A stretch of DNA of 64,000 nucleotides, taken from NCBI GenBank assembly GCA_016946835.1, contig JACVTC010000053.1:492501-556500 (forward strand), read 5' to 3'. The notes under the pieces were generated by a model. The model did no database searches. It was not told where the DNA came from and saw nothing but the letters and a program-made list of their open reading frames with translations. Source of the DNA: Neocallimastix lanati (nom. inval.) (Eukaryota > Neocallimastigomycota > Neocallimastigomycetes > Neocallimastigales > Neocallimastigaceae). Shown here piece by piece: positions 13,618 through 37,719 of the stretch. Within the stretch, counting starts at the first letter, position 1, and the number at the start of each line of letters is the position of its first letter. Position numbers and translations under genes: made by a program.

Positions 13618-14162
13618 TAAAAATAAGTATATGATTATTACTGTCTTCGGTTTCGCTTTATCTATTTTATATTGTTTAAATAAATTTTCTATGGTTTGTC
13701 CATAATCTTCTCTTTTTGGCGATAAGAAATTTATAGAGCATACATGAATCTAATATATATTATATTATATAAATATATGTTTGCGTATATATGTAAAATA
13801 AGAGATATTTTAGTCTCTTAGACTATTAATATTATTTTTATTAAAAATTATTATTCAATTATTGTTTTAATTTTAGTATTAACTAAATTATTTAAATATT
13901 ATTTTGACAATTAATCAATCAATTAAATAAGAAAAAATAATTATTTCAAGTAAGAAGATTAATGTAATACTCTATCATTAGGATTTCCAGTATACACAAT
14001 AATTGTTTTACAGAGCCTACTTCTATCTGTTACCCAATCTAATACAATATATGCTTGAAATCCTTCGAGATATAATGAATTCTCTTTTACTGTTATTGAA
14101 CTATTTTCATTTGCTAACGCATACATTGAATTTATTTCCAATACACATAATTTCATCTTCAT
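10235..14162 (-). CDS. Stb2/Stb6-like (Sin3-binding) protein
   Basis: Sixteen small exons join in phase into about 661 residues. The first eight are 13971-14162, 13642-13749, 13382-13487, 13224-13293, 12877-13090, 12664-12756, 12473-12532 and 12270-12380. Further exons lie near 11935-12073, 11763-11840, 11605-11655, 11105-11515, 10890-10980, 10672-10748, 10389-10550 and 10235-10258. The N-terminal 240 residues show the order I recall for fungal Stb2/Stb6: GFQAYIVLDWVTDRSR, IIVYTGN, SFPTSL, LRLIDGDY, INLKKFGCGGRGILTLNEP, SDAQKDKFYQLF, VPFNFAIIELGKIIQ, DDGLLCDETLTAI. Yeast Stb2 and Stb6 were found through contact with the Sin3 corepressor. The C-terminal half is Asn/Glu-rich and coiled-coil-like, ending FKNRISKLPAL. 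The last exon avoids reading a poly-A tract as poly-Lys. It may be two genes if the internal junctions are wrong. Confidence 0.72.
12193..12264. repeat. (AAAT)n microsatellite in the Stb6-like gene
   Basis: About 18 copies of AAAT in the intron following the exon that ends with KNSIASSKHK. Confidence 0.85.
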
Positions 14163-14843
14163 TTTGGTAAAAGTATCGTAATTAAAAATATGGATAAAAA
14201 AAGAATAAAGATTAATTCAGATATGAATATTATGGTTTATACTTTATAGTAGTATTTATTATAGAGTTATTTTTTTAATTTTATTATATAAAATTTGATT
14301 ATATAATTTAAATATTTTATATAAATATTATTATGTGCATTTAGTAAATATTGAAAAAAATATATAAGTTTCAATATTTAATGATGGTTTTTCAATTGAT
14401 ATAATAATATTATTTTAATTATTAAAACTATAAATTTTCAAATATTAATAATTATAAAAAATTTTTGGTTACTAAAAATGATATTAATATTTTAAAAACT
14501 ATAAATATATTAATATAAATTCATATTATTAATATTATATTTTAAAATTATATTTTATAGTATAATTTCATATTTTTAATTAATAAAAATTTCTTTTTTT
14601 ATACATAAATATAAATTTTTAATATATTTATTAAAAATTATTATTAATTATTTTAATAATAAGAAAAGTAAATAAAAATTTTTATTTCTTTATTTAAAAA
14701 TAGTTTTGATTAAAACAAATTAATTTTTATTATTACAAAGAAGAAGAAATAAAAAAAAAATATATATATATATATAGACACTTGTTATATAATCTAGTAA
14801 TAAATATAATAATAAAATATAAAATATAATTTTTATTAATAAA
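14163..14843. promoter_or_regulatory. Divergent promoter region, Stb6-like / TRAPPC12
   Basis: A 681-bp A/T-rich spacer between two start codons pointing apart, so it holds both promoters. I see no distinct motif beyond poly-A/T and TATA-like runs. Confidence 0.5.
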
Positions 14844-17811
14844 ATGAATAATCCCTTATTTAATCAATTAAATAGAGAAAATAATTTAAAAGGTTCGGAC
14901 AGTCAGCTAATTTTCAGTCATCAATCACAAACAAATAATGAAAATAGTAATAATCAATTAAAATCACCGACTTCAGATAGTCTTTTATATAATAACATAC
15001 AACCAGCTTCAGAATTATTTAGTAATTCAGCAAAAGAGCCCGAATTTTCAATATCTACAGATAATACAAATGAAAATCAAAATTTGTTAAATTCTTTCAA
15101 TATGACTTCTCCAATAACTCGAAATAATTTAAATACTGGTCAATATCCACAACAAAATCAAATTTCAGGTCAAAATATAAATAATCAAAATACCCAATAT
15201 TTATCAGTTAATTCGACACCGGTATCAAACCAACTGAATTCAAATATAAAACAGGAAAATATATTTGATACTTTAGCCTTTAATTCAACAAATAATACAA
15301 ATAATAATTGGCCTGATTATTTGACAAGTCAACAACCAACCCAGAATCAACAACAAACCATTAATAACTATAACACAACAAATAATATATCTAATATTAT
15401 GGATAGCTATAATAATTTTGACTCCAATTCTAATGGAAATGCATTGAATAATAATCAAATGATAAATTCGAATTTCCCAAATTTCTACTCTCAAATGAAT
15501 ACTAATCAAAATCAAAATACATTTTCACCAACACCCCAAAATCAAATGAATCTTTTACAAGATTATACTCAATCTCAACAACAAAATACTTATAACCAAA
15601 ATCAAACGACAATGAATGATCCTTTACAAATGAACATACAACAAAATATTAATCAACCACAAGAACAAAATTCTATGAACTATAAACAAAATACAAACTA
15701 TAATGCTAATTTTGCAGATCCAGAAATGTTTAAATCTTTACCATCGCTTAATCAATATAATGGTAATAATAACGTAATTTCAACTAATGTAAATAACTCC
15801 AATACTACGAATAATATATTACAAAATTCAATGAATGATCCATTGAATGTAAATAATATCATGAATACTTCTACTCCTCCCCCACGTACTAATAACGTGA
15901 TAAATAACAATATGAATATGCAAAGTATTAATATTCAACATCCAATTAATAATAATATTTTAAAGCAAGAAAATAGACTTTCAAACAATTTATACAATAA
16001 AAATGCAGATAATTCAAATAATTTTCAACTAAACATGGAACGTACAAATTCAGGCATAATGGAAAGAAGTAGTAGTAACCAACTTCAAAATACTGAAAAT
16101 CCATTATCAGTTAAAACTAACTCATTCCAAACAGTTAATTCAATCGAAGTTAATTCACCAAGAATTAATTCTGTTGTTTCCATAGATACAGATAAATCTT
16201 CCCTTTTATCACCATTGCCAGAAATTAAACCTTCAAGTATTACATGGGAAAGGTTATTCTCATCTTTAGAATTACCACCATCATTTTTAAACTGTCAAAC
16301 TCCTCCATTGCCTGAATCCTCAAAAATATCATTAGATAATTGGGTGGATCCAGATATATTCTTCTTAATACCAAATTCAGACTCTTTAATTGATTATTTA
16401 AAAAAGCATTTCCCAAAAGATACTGTATTTAATAGAGGTTTACCAAAAGTAGAAGAAAATGATAAATATCCAGAAGGAACAGGTATTTTAATTACTAGTC
16501 AATCCTGGCATGCATTAGCCATACTTACTAAAAAGCAAATTTTATCTACCCCTCCTACTAAAGTAGATACATTAATGAAATTATGGTATTGTCATATTTT
16601 AGCCTTATCTAAACTAGGTTTAATTCAAATAGCTAGGGCAGAAATTCAAAAACTTGGTGATTTTGAAAATGATCCGAAGTTTCAATTTGAATCATATCCA
16701 GATATTTTCCCAGGATTATATGGTACATTTGTTTCTTTTGAAATTCGTGTATTAAAGGTTTTACTTCTTTCCTATTTAGACGATACAAAACAATCTTTAA
16801 ATGGAATATATGTCCTACTACATGAAACTAAGAAACAAATTAATCATTTAGAAAAAAATATACGTAAATATATATATATAATATTTTAATAATATAAAAA
16901 ATAATAATAATAATAATTATAATAATAAAACATAAATGATAAAATTAAAAGCAACAGTAATAGTATTATCATAATACTTATAATAGTCATAATAGTAATA
17001 ACAATGATTTTATTAATTTTTTTATATATTTATACATAACTTATTTATATATTCTATTATTCAAAATTAAATATAAAATAAATATTAAAAATCCTACATA
17101 TGTAATAATATAGGTGTTCAAGATGGAAACAATGTAAATACATTATGGTTAAGAACATGGAAATCAAGATATATACAACTTCAACTGATTATTGCAAGTT
17201 TACTAATTAAAATGAAGAATGTACCATCTGCTATTAAAGTTTTGAAAAAAGTTCAAAAAAAATATCCCAAACATCCAGAAATTTTATCTGCTATTGGTCG
17301 TCTTCATATTCAAATTGGAAATCATAATGAAGCCAAAAAATATTTCAGATTGGTGGAAAATTTAATAAAAGATTTAAAGAAATCCATTTCAAATTATAAT
17401 CAACCAAATACCCCACTATCCTTAAATACTAATACCATCAACGTAAAACAACTTCATGAGATTATTTTAATGAATCGTTCTTATATCTCTATCATGGATA
17501 ATTTATATGATTTGGCTACACAATCTTTATTGGAAGTTCTTTCTATTAATCCAACTCATCTAGTCGCTGCTAATAATCTAGCATTATGTTATTTATATCA
17601 AGGACAACTAAAAAAAGCAATTGAAACAATGGAAAATATGATCTCTTCAGGACCAGCCCTAGCTTGTAGTCAAGAATCATTTATATTTAATCTTTCCACT
17701 ATGTATGATTTAACAAGTAATACCTTTTTACATAAGAAAAAATTATGTTTGGATCGAATTGTTAAATATTCTAAAGATGGACTTGCTGTCTCTTGTTTAA
17801 AATTAAATTAA
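14844..17811 (+). CDS. TRAPPC12: TRAPP complex subunit 12 (TRAPPC12/TTC15-like)
   Basis: Two exons, 14844-16863 and 17114-17811, join in phase (C|GT) into 905 residues. The first 450 or so residues are a Gln/Asn/Ser-rich tail with no fold I can name. From about residue 465 the TRAPPC12 core begins: SSITWERLFSSLELPPSF, LDNWVDPDIFFLIP, DSLIDYLKKHFP, then QSWHALAILTKKQI. The C-terminus has TPR-like helices (VPSAIKVLKKVQKKYP, NPTHLVAANNLALCYLYQGQ) and ends QESFIFNLSTMYDL and DGLAVSCLKLN, which mirrors the end of the human protein (about 735 residues). TRAPPC12 is a metazoan-type TRAPPIII subunit used in ER-to-Golgi and autophagy-linked vesicle tethering. It is absent from budding yeast but known from other fungi. 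The N-terminal extension is unusually long. Confidence 0.9.
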
Positions 17812-18937
17812 AAAAATAAATAAATAAATAGATAAATAAAATAACTAATAATTGATTATAATAATAATAATAAATTATTAAATAGAAAAAAAAAAAAATA
17901 AAAATATAATTATAATTATAAAAAATTAATGAAATTATTCTTTTTAATGAAACATGTATATATATATATATAATATATCCTCAAATTTATATATATTTTT
18001 TATATAAACCATTATATAAATATATATAATAATTATTATTAAAAAGAAGAAAATTAGGAATTGATTATTTATAAATGCTAGATTAAAATTTACTGAACTT
18101 TTTTATTTTTTTTTTTTCTTAAAAAAAAAAAAAAAAAAAAGGAGAGAAACCGTTTTTGTTCATTAGTAATTATTAATAAATAAAAGTAATATCATGAAAA
18201 AATTTTAAAAAATACAAATGCAAATAAAAGTAAATAATAAAATTTAATAAAATTTTATATAAAAATAATTTTAATTTGGTTAAGAAATAACAAAGTAATA
18301 AAATAAAATTATACTTAATATTTTTTTTTTATAAAAAAAAGAAAAAAACAAACAAAAAAAAAAATAAAAATAAATAAAAAATAAAAATGAATAAAAAAAA
18401 ATAAAATAAAAATAAAGATTATCAGTATTAAAATAATATAAATATAAAAAATAATAAATATAATATTGTATTTTTATATTTAAAATATAAAAAATTTATT
18501 TATTTGTTTATTTATTTATTTAAATATTTATTTATATATGAAAAACCATAAAAAAATTTATTAAGAATTAAAGTTATTTTAAATGATTTTGTATGAGTTT
18601 AAATTTCAAATAAAAAAAAATATTAAAATATTAAATTATATAATTAATAACAATTTAAAATTGTAATATAATTTAAATTATTTTATATAAAAACAAATAA
18701 ACTAAAAATTAAAACGTGTTAGAAAGCAGTAATTAAGAATCATTAAAATAAAATTCTAAAGTATTCTCTTATTCTATAAGAATAAAATTCTTAGAAAAAA
18801 AATAACTATTAAATTATTTAAAAAAAAAAATTATAAATATATTTTAAATAATATAAATCAAATTTTAAAAACTAAAAGAAAAAGAAGAAAAAGATATATA
18901 GTAAAAAAAAAAAAAGAAAAAAAAATAAGTAGTTAAA
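17812..18937. other. Intergenic, A/T-rich, no gene seen
   Basis: Between two plus-strand genes. It holds poly-A at 18121-18140, TTTA runs near 18497-18525 and a purine-rich lead into the next ATG. It should contain the TRAPPC12 3' UTR and the Tctex1-gene promoter. Confidence 0.5.
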
Positions 18938-20009
18938 ATGGATGAGACTATTGCAGAGGAAACTGCACAAGAATTAGAAGCTGTAGAAGAAAAAGAAAAT
19001 ACTGAAACAAAACCAGAAGAAACTACAGAGGTTAGTGAAAAACCCGCTGAAGATGTTGCCAACAAACCAACTGAAGAAGTAACAGAAACTAAAGAAGGCG
19101 AAAATAAAAGTGAAGAACCTATCACTGAAGAAGCAAAGCCAGAAGAAGCAGAAAAAAAAGAAGAAGTAGTAGAGAAAAAAGAGGAAGAAGGAGAGAAAAA
19201 AGTAGAAGAAACGGAAAAGAAAGAAGAAGAAAAAAAAGAAGAAAAAGTAGATGAAGTTAAAGAAGAAAAAAAAGAAGAACAAACAGAAGATAAAACAAAA
19301 GAAGTTGTAGAAGAAAATAAAAATAGTAATACTGAAAATAAATCAGCTGAAGAAACTAAAGAATCCAAATCAGCCAAAAATTCAACTACAAAGCTCAACG
19401 AAAAAGAATCCAAATCAGCAAAAAATTCAACTACAAGACTCAATGAAAAAGATTCAAAAAATGGTAGTGCGTCAAATTTGCAAAGAAGAAGACCCTCAAA
19501 GGAAATATTAAACAAATATAGGTCAAAATCCAATCTTTATGGTTCAATAAGTAACTTGAAAGGATCCAAAAGTAGTGTATACGGTTCAAAGAATTTACAT
19601 GGTAGTTCTATGGTATTAAATCATAATCGTTTTCATGATCAAAGCCAGGAACCAACTGACAGAATTACATTTGAGAATACATATCAATTAAAACCAGAAA
19701 AAAAGTAATTTTTTTTAATAATTTATTATTATTTCATATGAATATATATATACATTTCGTTTTTATTAAATATAAAAATAGATTATTTAATTAAACATAA
19801 ATAAAGTATTAAAATTATATAAAATAAATAAGAAGAGTAATTTTTTAAAGTAATATAATAATATCAAAAAAAAAAATTTTTTTTTATATAGTATTAATAA
19901 TATTAATATTATTAATAATAAAAATTTATAAAATAATAATGAATTAAAAATAATTGATAAATAAATGAATTAATAATAATAATTATTATAAACAAATAAT
20001 ATAAATAAA

Positions 20010-20090
<81 letters not shown>

Positions 20091-20325
20091 TAATAATAAT
20101 AAATAATAATAATAAATAATAATAAATATTAGGTTTAGTTCCTATGAAGTTAAAAAAATGCTTGATGAATTATTACAAAAGAAATTTGTCACAATTCATC
20201 AAGAAGAAGATGAAGACCCTGAAACCATCTATTTCCAATATGAAACTGAAAAAGCACAGGAAATGAGTAAAGAACTTGCTAATGAAATTTTAGAAGAAGT
20301 AAAAAGTAAATATATTAATCAAGAA

Positions 20326-20361
<36 letters not shown>

Positions 20362-20723
20362 TGAAAAGTTAAGAAAAAATATAATTATATATTTTAATTT
20401 ATATATTATTTCATAATAATAATAATAATATTTTTATTATTTCTATTATTATTAATTTTTATATTTTATTATTAACTATTCTTATTAATTTTATACATAT
20501 ATATATATTAAATTCTTAATTGATTTTAAAGAATTTGAATATGATAGATATAAATTAGTTGTAGATGTAACCATTGGTGAATATACAGGTCAAGGTGTTA
20601 GAATATCATCAAGGGCTATTTGGGATACCAGTACAGATTCTTATGCCTCATCAACTTATAGACATGTAAATATCTATTTTATTAAAATTTTTTAATTTAC
20701 ATAATAAATTAATATATTTATTT

Positions 20724-20768
<45 letters not shown>

Positions 20769-21007
20769 TTTATTTTATTTTATTTTATTTATTTATTCAT
20801 TTATTTATTTATTTATTTATTTATAATTAATTAATTTTGTATTATATATTTATTTTTAATTTTTTGATTATTTTTTTCTTTATCAATATTAATTATATAA
20901 TAATAAAATTTTAAATAATTATATTTTTATTTCATTCTTTTATATTTTATTTAATATAGGGAAATGTATTTGTTTCTGCAATAGTATTTGGTTGTTATTA
21001 TGAATAA
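18938..21007 (+). CDS. Tctex1-domain dynein light chain (DYNLT5/TCTEX1D1-like)
   Basis: Four exons (18938-19704, 20133-20305, 20532-20665, 20960-21007) join in phase into 373 residues. Residues 1-135 are a Glu/Lys/Thr-rich acidic tail. Next comes a tandem repeat of SKSAKNSTT(K/R)LNEK and a Ser/Gly-rich stretch with YGS motifs. From about residue 245 the Tctex1 fold begins with FENTYQLKPEKKFSSYEVKK. It continues through a helix (EMSKELANEILEEVK), then YDRYKLVVDVTIGE, GQGVRISSRAIWDTSTDSYA, and ends GNVFVSAIVFGCYYE. These are the usual strand blocks of DYNLT family members (YKLxVxVxIG, RxxWDxxxD, FxxAxVFGxYxE). ENTYQLxPxKxF is typical of the TCTEX1D1/DYNLT5 and TCTEX1D4 group. Its role is cargo or regulatory linkage in dynein, probably axonemal or intraflagellar transport dynein in zoospores. 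The acidic extension is not part of the usual domain. Confidence 0.88.
20009..20130. repeat. (AAT)n microsatellite in Tctex1-gene intron 1
   Basis: A long AAT/AATAAT run ends just before the acceptor of exon 2, with minor interruptions after 20089. Confidence 0.85.
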
Positions 21008-22284
21008 TTATTAACAATATTTGTAATTTTCTATTATCTGTATATTTTTTAAAATAAATAAATAAAATAAATAAATAAAATAAATAAATAAAATAAATAA
21101 ATAAAATAAATAAAAAAAAAATAAAATATAATAAAATAAAATAAAAAAATAAAAAAAATAAAATATGAAAATCAAAATAGAAAAATAATAAAAATAATAA
21201 AAACAATATAATAAAATATAATTTAATATAATAATAATATATAAAAATAAGATAATATTTTTAAATTTATAAAACAATAATCCTTTTACTAGAAAGTTTA
21301 TACTATTTAAAAATCAATAGATAATTGTCAGGTTATAAATAAAATAATATTATCAAATTAATCAATTAATCAATAAATTTAATTTTAATATTTCTGCTTA
21401 AGAATAATAGTAAGAATTAAGAGAACTTTTAAACAAGGTATCTTGTTTCAACTTTTACCTTTTTTTTCTTATGCATTATTAAATAGTTAAGATATTTAAA
21501 TAAAAATATTTTTTTTTAGTTATATTGTACTTTTTAATTTTTTTAGTTAATAGTAATTTTGAAATTTCCTTTTTAAAATTTGGACAAATAATATTTATTT
21601 TTATTAATTTTGTGTTTTTTAAAAAATAAATATGTACTTAAAATAAATGAATAAATAATAAAGTTCGCAATAAAAAAAATTATTATAATGTCTTATAAAA
21701 ATAAATAATAATAGTAATATTATTATTGTTTTAATATTATTATTATTAATTATAATATATATATATTATAATTGTTGATATAATTTTTTAATAAAAATCC
21801 ATCTATTTTATTATTATAATTATTAAATTTAAAAAATTATAAAATTAAATTCTTTAATGAAAAGTTAAATTCTTCATTCTTTTAAAATATTATTTTAACC
21901 TTACTAAAATGTAATTTGTTTTTTAAACATTTTTATTTTATATTAGAAAATTTGAACTATGGTATTTTATTTTTATTATATTTTAAAAATTTAAATATTT
22001 TTTTTCTAGGGTATTACAAAAAAAAAAAAAAAATAAAATAAAATCAAAAATTAAAATAATAAAAAAATAAAAGTTTTATACATTTAAAATTTTTAATGTT
22101 GTAAAAACTTATTTAACTAATATTAATATTATATTTAGTCACATAATTAAACAAGCTTTTTTTTTCATTTTATTTTTATTTTCATAATAGAAATAGTTTT
22201 TTTTATCTAACTAATAAAATAATTAACATAATTATAATCTCTAATAATTGTAATTAATATAATTTTGTTATTAATTAATTATTC
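21008..22284. other. Convergent intergenic region, no gene seen
   Basis: Space between the Tctex1-type gene (+) and the end of the CCDC87-like gene (-). It has AAATAAAATAAATA repeats at 21053-21115 and 21120-21150 and otherwise A/T-rich sequence. Two 88-codon minus frames here are repeat artefacts rich in Phe, Tyr and Leu. Confidence 0.6.
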
Positions 22285-34131
<11,847 letters not shown>

Positions 34132-35268
34132 ATTTTAATTTTTATTTTTTTTTATTTAAAATATCAATATATATAATTTTCTTTTAATTTACTATTTAAC
34201 TATCCCTTATAATAAATATATTTATTTCAATAATTTTAACTAATCTTTAATATTAATATTCTTTTTTTATTTTTTGTAAAAATAAAAAAAAAAAAAAAAA
34301 AGTATAATTAATTTTCGATAAAAAAAAAAAAATTTTTTTCTCAATTTATTAAAAAGAATTGATTAGAAATGAAAGTATAATTAATAATAAAAATGAAAAT
34401 GGAAAATAAAATTAAAATTGTTTACCTTTAATCAAAAAATATAGGGAAATATTGATAAATCAAAATCCTAATTATTATTGAATAAAAAAAAATTTTTTTT
34501 TCAATAATATTCATTACTTAATTTAATTACATTAATTATATATATTATTATTCTATAATTAATAATACTTTTTAATCTTTATATTAATTTTTATATTTCG
34601 TATTTTACTTTTTTTTCATATTTTACTTTTTATTTTTCATATTTTATATTTTATATTTTATATTTTATATTTTATATTTTATATTTTATATTTTATATTT
34701 TACTTTTTTTAAGCTTGAATTAAAAATTTTATTATTTCAATCTTTTTTTTCGGTAAAATAATGAATTAAAAAAAAAAATTTTTTTTTCCTTAAAATTTAT
34801 ATATATACATACATATATATATATTTTTATTGAAATAACAAAAAAAAAACTATAAAGAATAGAGTTATAATTTGTATAAAAATTATCTATTATATAATCT
34901 AATATTCCTTTTCTTTTTTATTTACTTATATATATATATAAATAGAAGTTGTTTTGTTTTTATTTATTATTTTCTTTTATATTTTTATTTATTATATTAT
35001 ACATTTCATTTTCAAATAATTTTTAAATAAATAAAAAAATATTTTATTTTTTTCTTTTTTTTTAAAAAAATATATATGTATAAATTACTCAATCTCTTGA
35101 ATATTTTTATTTATTAATCAAAATTTAGATAATGAAAAATTTTAAATAAAATAAAAAAATAAAATTAATAAAATAAAAAAAAAGGTGCTTAAGTCTACAG
35201 AGAGAAAAAATTTTAATTTTTTAAATTTAAAATTTAATTTAATTATAAAAATTTTAAATAATATCTAA

Positions 35269-35303
<35 letters not shown>

Positions 35304-36504
35304 AGATAAAATGGAAAAAAATGAAAAAATGAAAATGATGAATAATAAAACCAATAAAGAAAAACTAAAGTAAACTTAAACTCAATTGAAAATAATAATA
35401 ACTAATTTAAAATTATAAGAATTTAAAATATTGAATAATAAATAAATATTATTAAATATTAAATTTATTATTATTTCTTATTAGTATTAATATTTGTAAA
35501 ATAATTCCAAATATGATTTAAAATATTTATATACATTTTAAACATAATAAAAAAAAAAAAAAAAAAATAAAAAATAAAATTTAATTAAAAAAAAAAGAAA
35601 AAAAAAAAAAAAAAACTATTTAAATTAATAATTTATATAGAAATCTGTATTATTATTTATTATTATAAATAATGTGTGAAAAAAAAAAAAATTAAAATGA
35701 TAATAAAAAATTAAAATTAAAATTGTTAATAAGCAACAATAATAATTATAACAGATAATTATTCCAATTAATATTAATATTTATATTTTTAAATAAATAT
35801 TAATATATATAATAAAATTTCAATATATATATTAAATATAGTTATGGCAACCATGGATGATTTATTAATTATTGTGTAATAGATTATATATATTTTTATC
35901 ATTTATCTTTTGTCCATAGGATTGTTTATGCTTTATATTAAATTATTATTGTTTGTAGTATTTATCTGTGTTATTGATATTATTAAAATATTATATTTAC
36001 TTATATATAAATTCCAATGTTTATGATAACAAGTATTTTCCAAAAATTTGATAATTAATTAGTAATTATAATTTATAAATTAATAAAAATTTTTATTATT
36101 ATTATTATTATTATGTTTTTTAGATATATATTTTAATTTTTCTTATTTGTATATTTTTTAAGAGTAATATGTTGTTATTTTGTTTTAATGATTTAATATT
36201 GGTATTAGTTTTTTTTGTTTTTGTTTTGTTTTTGTTTTTTTTTATTATAATTATTTTTTTTATTTTACCATTTTTAAATAAATTTTTGAAATAGAAGATG
36301 AGTACTTTTAAGTTTTTAGTGAATCATTATTAATATTTTTTTTTCAAAAATAGGGATATGGTAATAATCATTATAGTTTTTTATTTAAATAGATTTATTA
36401 TTATGAAAAAAAATTCTTTTTATGTAATATCAGTAAAGGATGTCTTTATGTTGTCTTTTTTTTTAAAAAAAAAATTTTATAAACAAGTATTTTCTTTATT
36501 TTTT
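34132..36504. other. Intergenic, A/T-rich, upstream of the CCDC87-like gene
   Basis: Probably holds the CCDC87-like promoter and perhaps a 5' UTR intron: a donor-like AAAG|GTAAAC sits at about 34425 on the minus strand. There is a heptamer array (34639-34702) and poly-A blocks near 35550 and 35600. I see no conserved coding sequence. A short ATG frame at 35844-35879 (+) has 11 codons. Confidence 0.5.
34639..34702. repeat. ATTTTAT heptamer tandem repeat
   Basis: About nine head-to-tail copies of ATTTTAT in intergenic DNA. Confidence 0.85.
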
Positions 36505-36930
36505 TTAAAGTATCATCATTGTATTTTCTTCTGATTTATTTATAGCATAACAGCAACCATAAGCACCAGAATTTGGGAAGAATGAAGTACCTTCATCAGC
36601 TACTTTCTTTATTACTCTTTTTATTGGTCTTATGTATCTTCTTTTTATAATAAAATCCTTTTTAATGGATAAGAATATAATAATAAAAAATAGTAATAAT
36701 AAAATATTTCAATAAAAAATATTAGAACTATTATTTTCATTATTATTTCTTTTTCAAAATTATATTTTTATATATATAAAAAAAAAAAAAAAAAAAAAAA
36801 AAAGGGAAGAAATCCAAAAACTCACTTGCTTAATACTATCTTCTTCATCTTCACCACAAAATTTTCTTTTTATACTTTCAGAAGTATGTTGAACTTGAAA
36901 GTCAGAAGGGAATTCTAATTGATGAACCAT
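36505..36930 (-). CDS. Small two-exon gene, 85 residues, unknown family
   Basis: Exon 1 (36826-36930) encodes MVHQLEFPSDFQVQHTSES and continues to DSIKQ. Exon 2 (36505-36657) encodes DFIIKRRYIRPIKRVIKKVA and DEGTSFFPNSGAYGCCYAIN, ending SEENTMMIL. The junction is CAA|GTGAG to AAG|GAT, phase 0. The sequence stands out from the surrounding A/T desert: it has mixed codons, no homopolymer residues, a basic patch (KRRYIRPIKRVIKK) and a CC pair. That is why I call it a real gene although it is too short for a length cutoff. I do not recognise the family. There is no signal peptide or membrane segment. It has no near neighbour to hint at function. Confidence 0.6.
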
Positions 36931-37064
36931 TATAATTTGAAAATATTTATATATAATATCACAAAATAAGGTATGAGTTTGATAATATGTTATTGTTGTT
37001 ATTTTATATATTTAAAGAAAATAGTAGCAGTAAATGGTATATTTTTTTTTCTGAAAAAATAAAA

Positions 37065-37107
<43 letters not shown>

Positions 37108-37675
37108 AATATTGATTAAAAAATTAAAACTTTATAATATTATAGAAATAAAAATAAATATATATATTCTATTTCTATATTTTTTAACAAAGATATAAAG
37201 CTTGAATTATGTAAAATTAAAAAAAAAATTAATCTACATATATTTTTTATTTCAGTATTATCTGATATTTTGATGTTAATAAAAATATTTTATTTTGGTA
37301 CTGTTTTGTTGTTACTTTTCGATATAAAAAAATTATATAATTATATATATATTTATTTTAATAAAAATAATATATATTAAGTTTTACTATATTGGTATTA
37401 TATTAGTTAATATTATATAATGTATCAAGTACAAAAATTTATCTATTATAATTGCTGTTAAGATAAGTTTTATTTAAAAAATAAAAAATAAGATAAACCA
37501 ATTTTTTATATAATTTCTAATGTTATTGGTATATAAGTTACTTAATAAAGAAATAAAAATTTTAATAGTATTGATAAATATATACTTTTTTATAATTGTT
37601 TTTATATTATTATATTTCTTATTTTTTGCTTTTTAAAAATTAAAAATTAATAAAAAATATGAAAGTAAGAAAAGA

Positions 37676-37719
<44 letters not shown>

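Noticed and set aside
18865-19533. 222-codon minus frame of Ser/Phe and a 102-codon Phe-rich frame
   Set aside because: Antisense shadows of the Glu/Lys-rich (GAA/AAA) first exon of the Tctex1-type gene.
35840-35880. GGCAACCATGG word and an 11-codon frame resembling half of an RFX X-box or a first exon
   Set aside because: The word lacks a proper second half-site, lies 1.7 kb from the CCDC87-like start, and the frame has no credible continuation.
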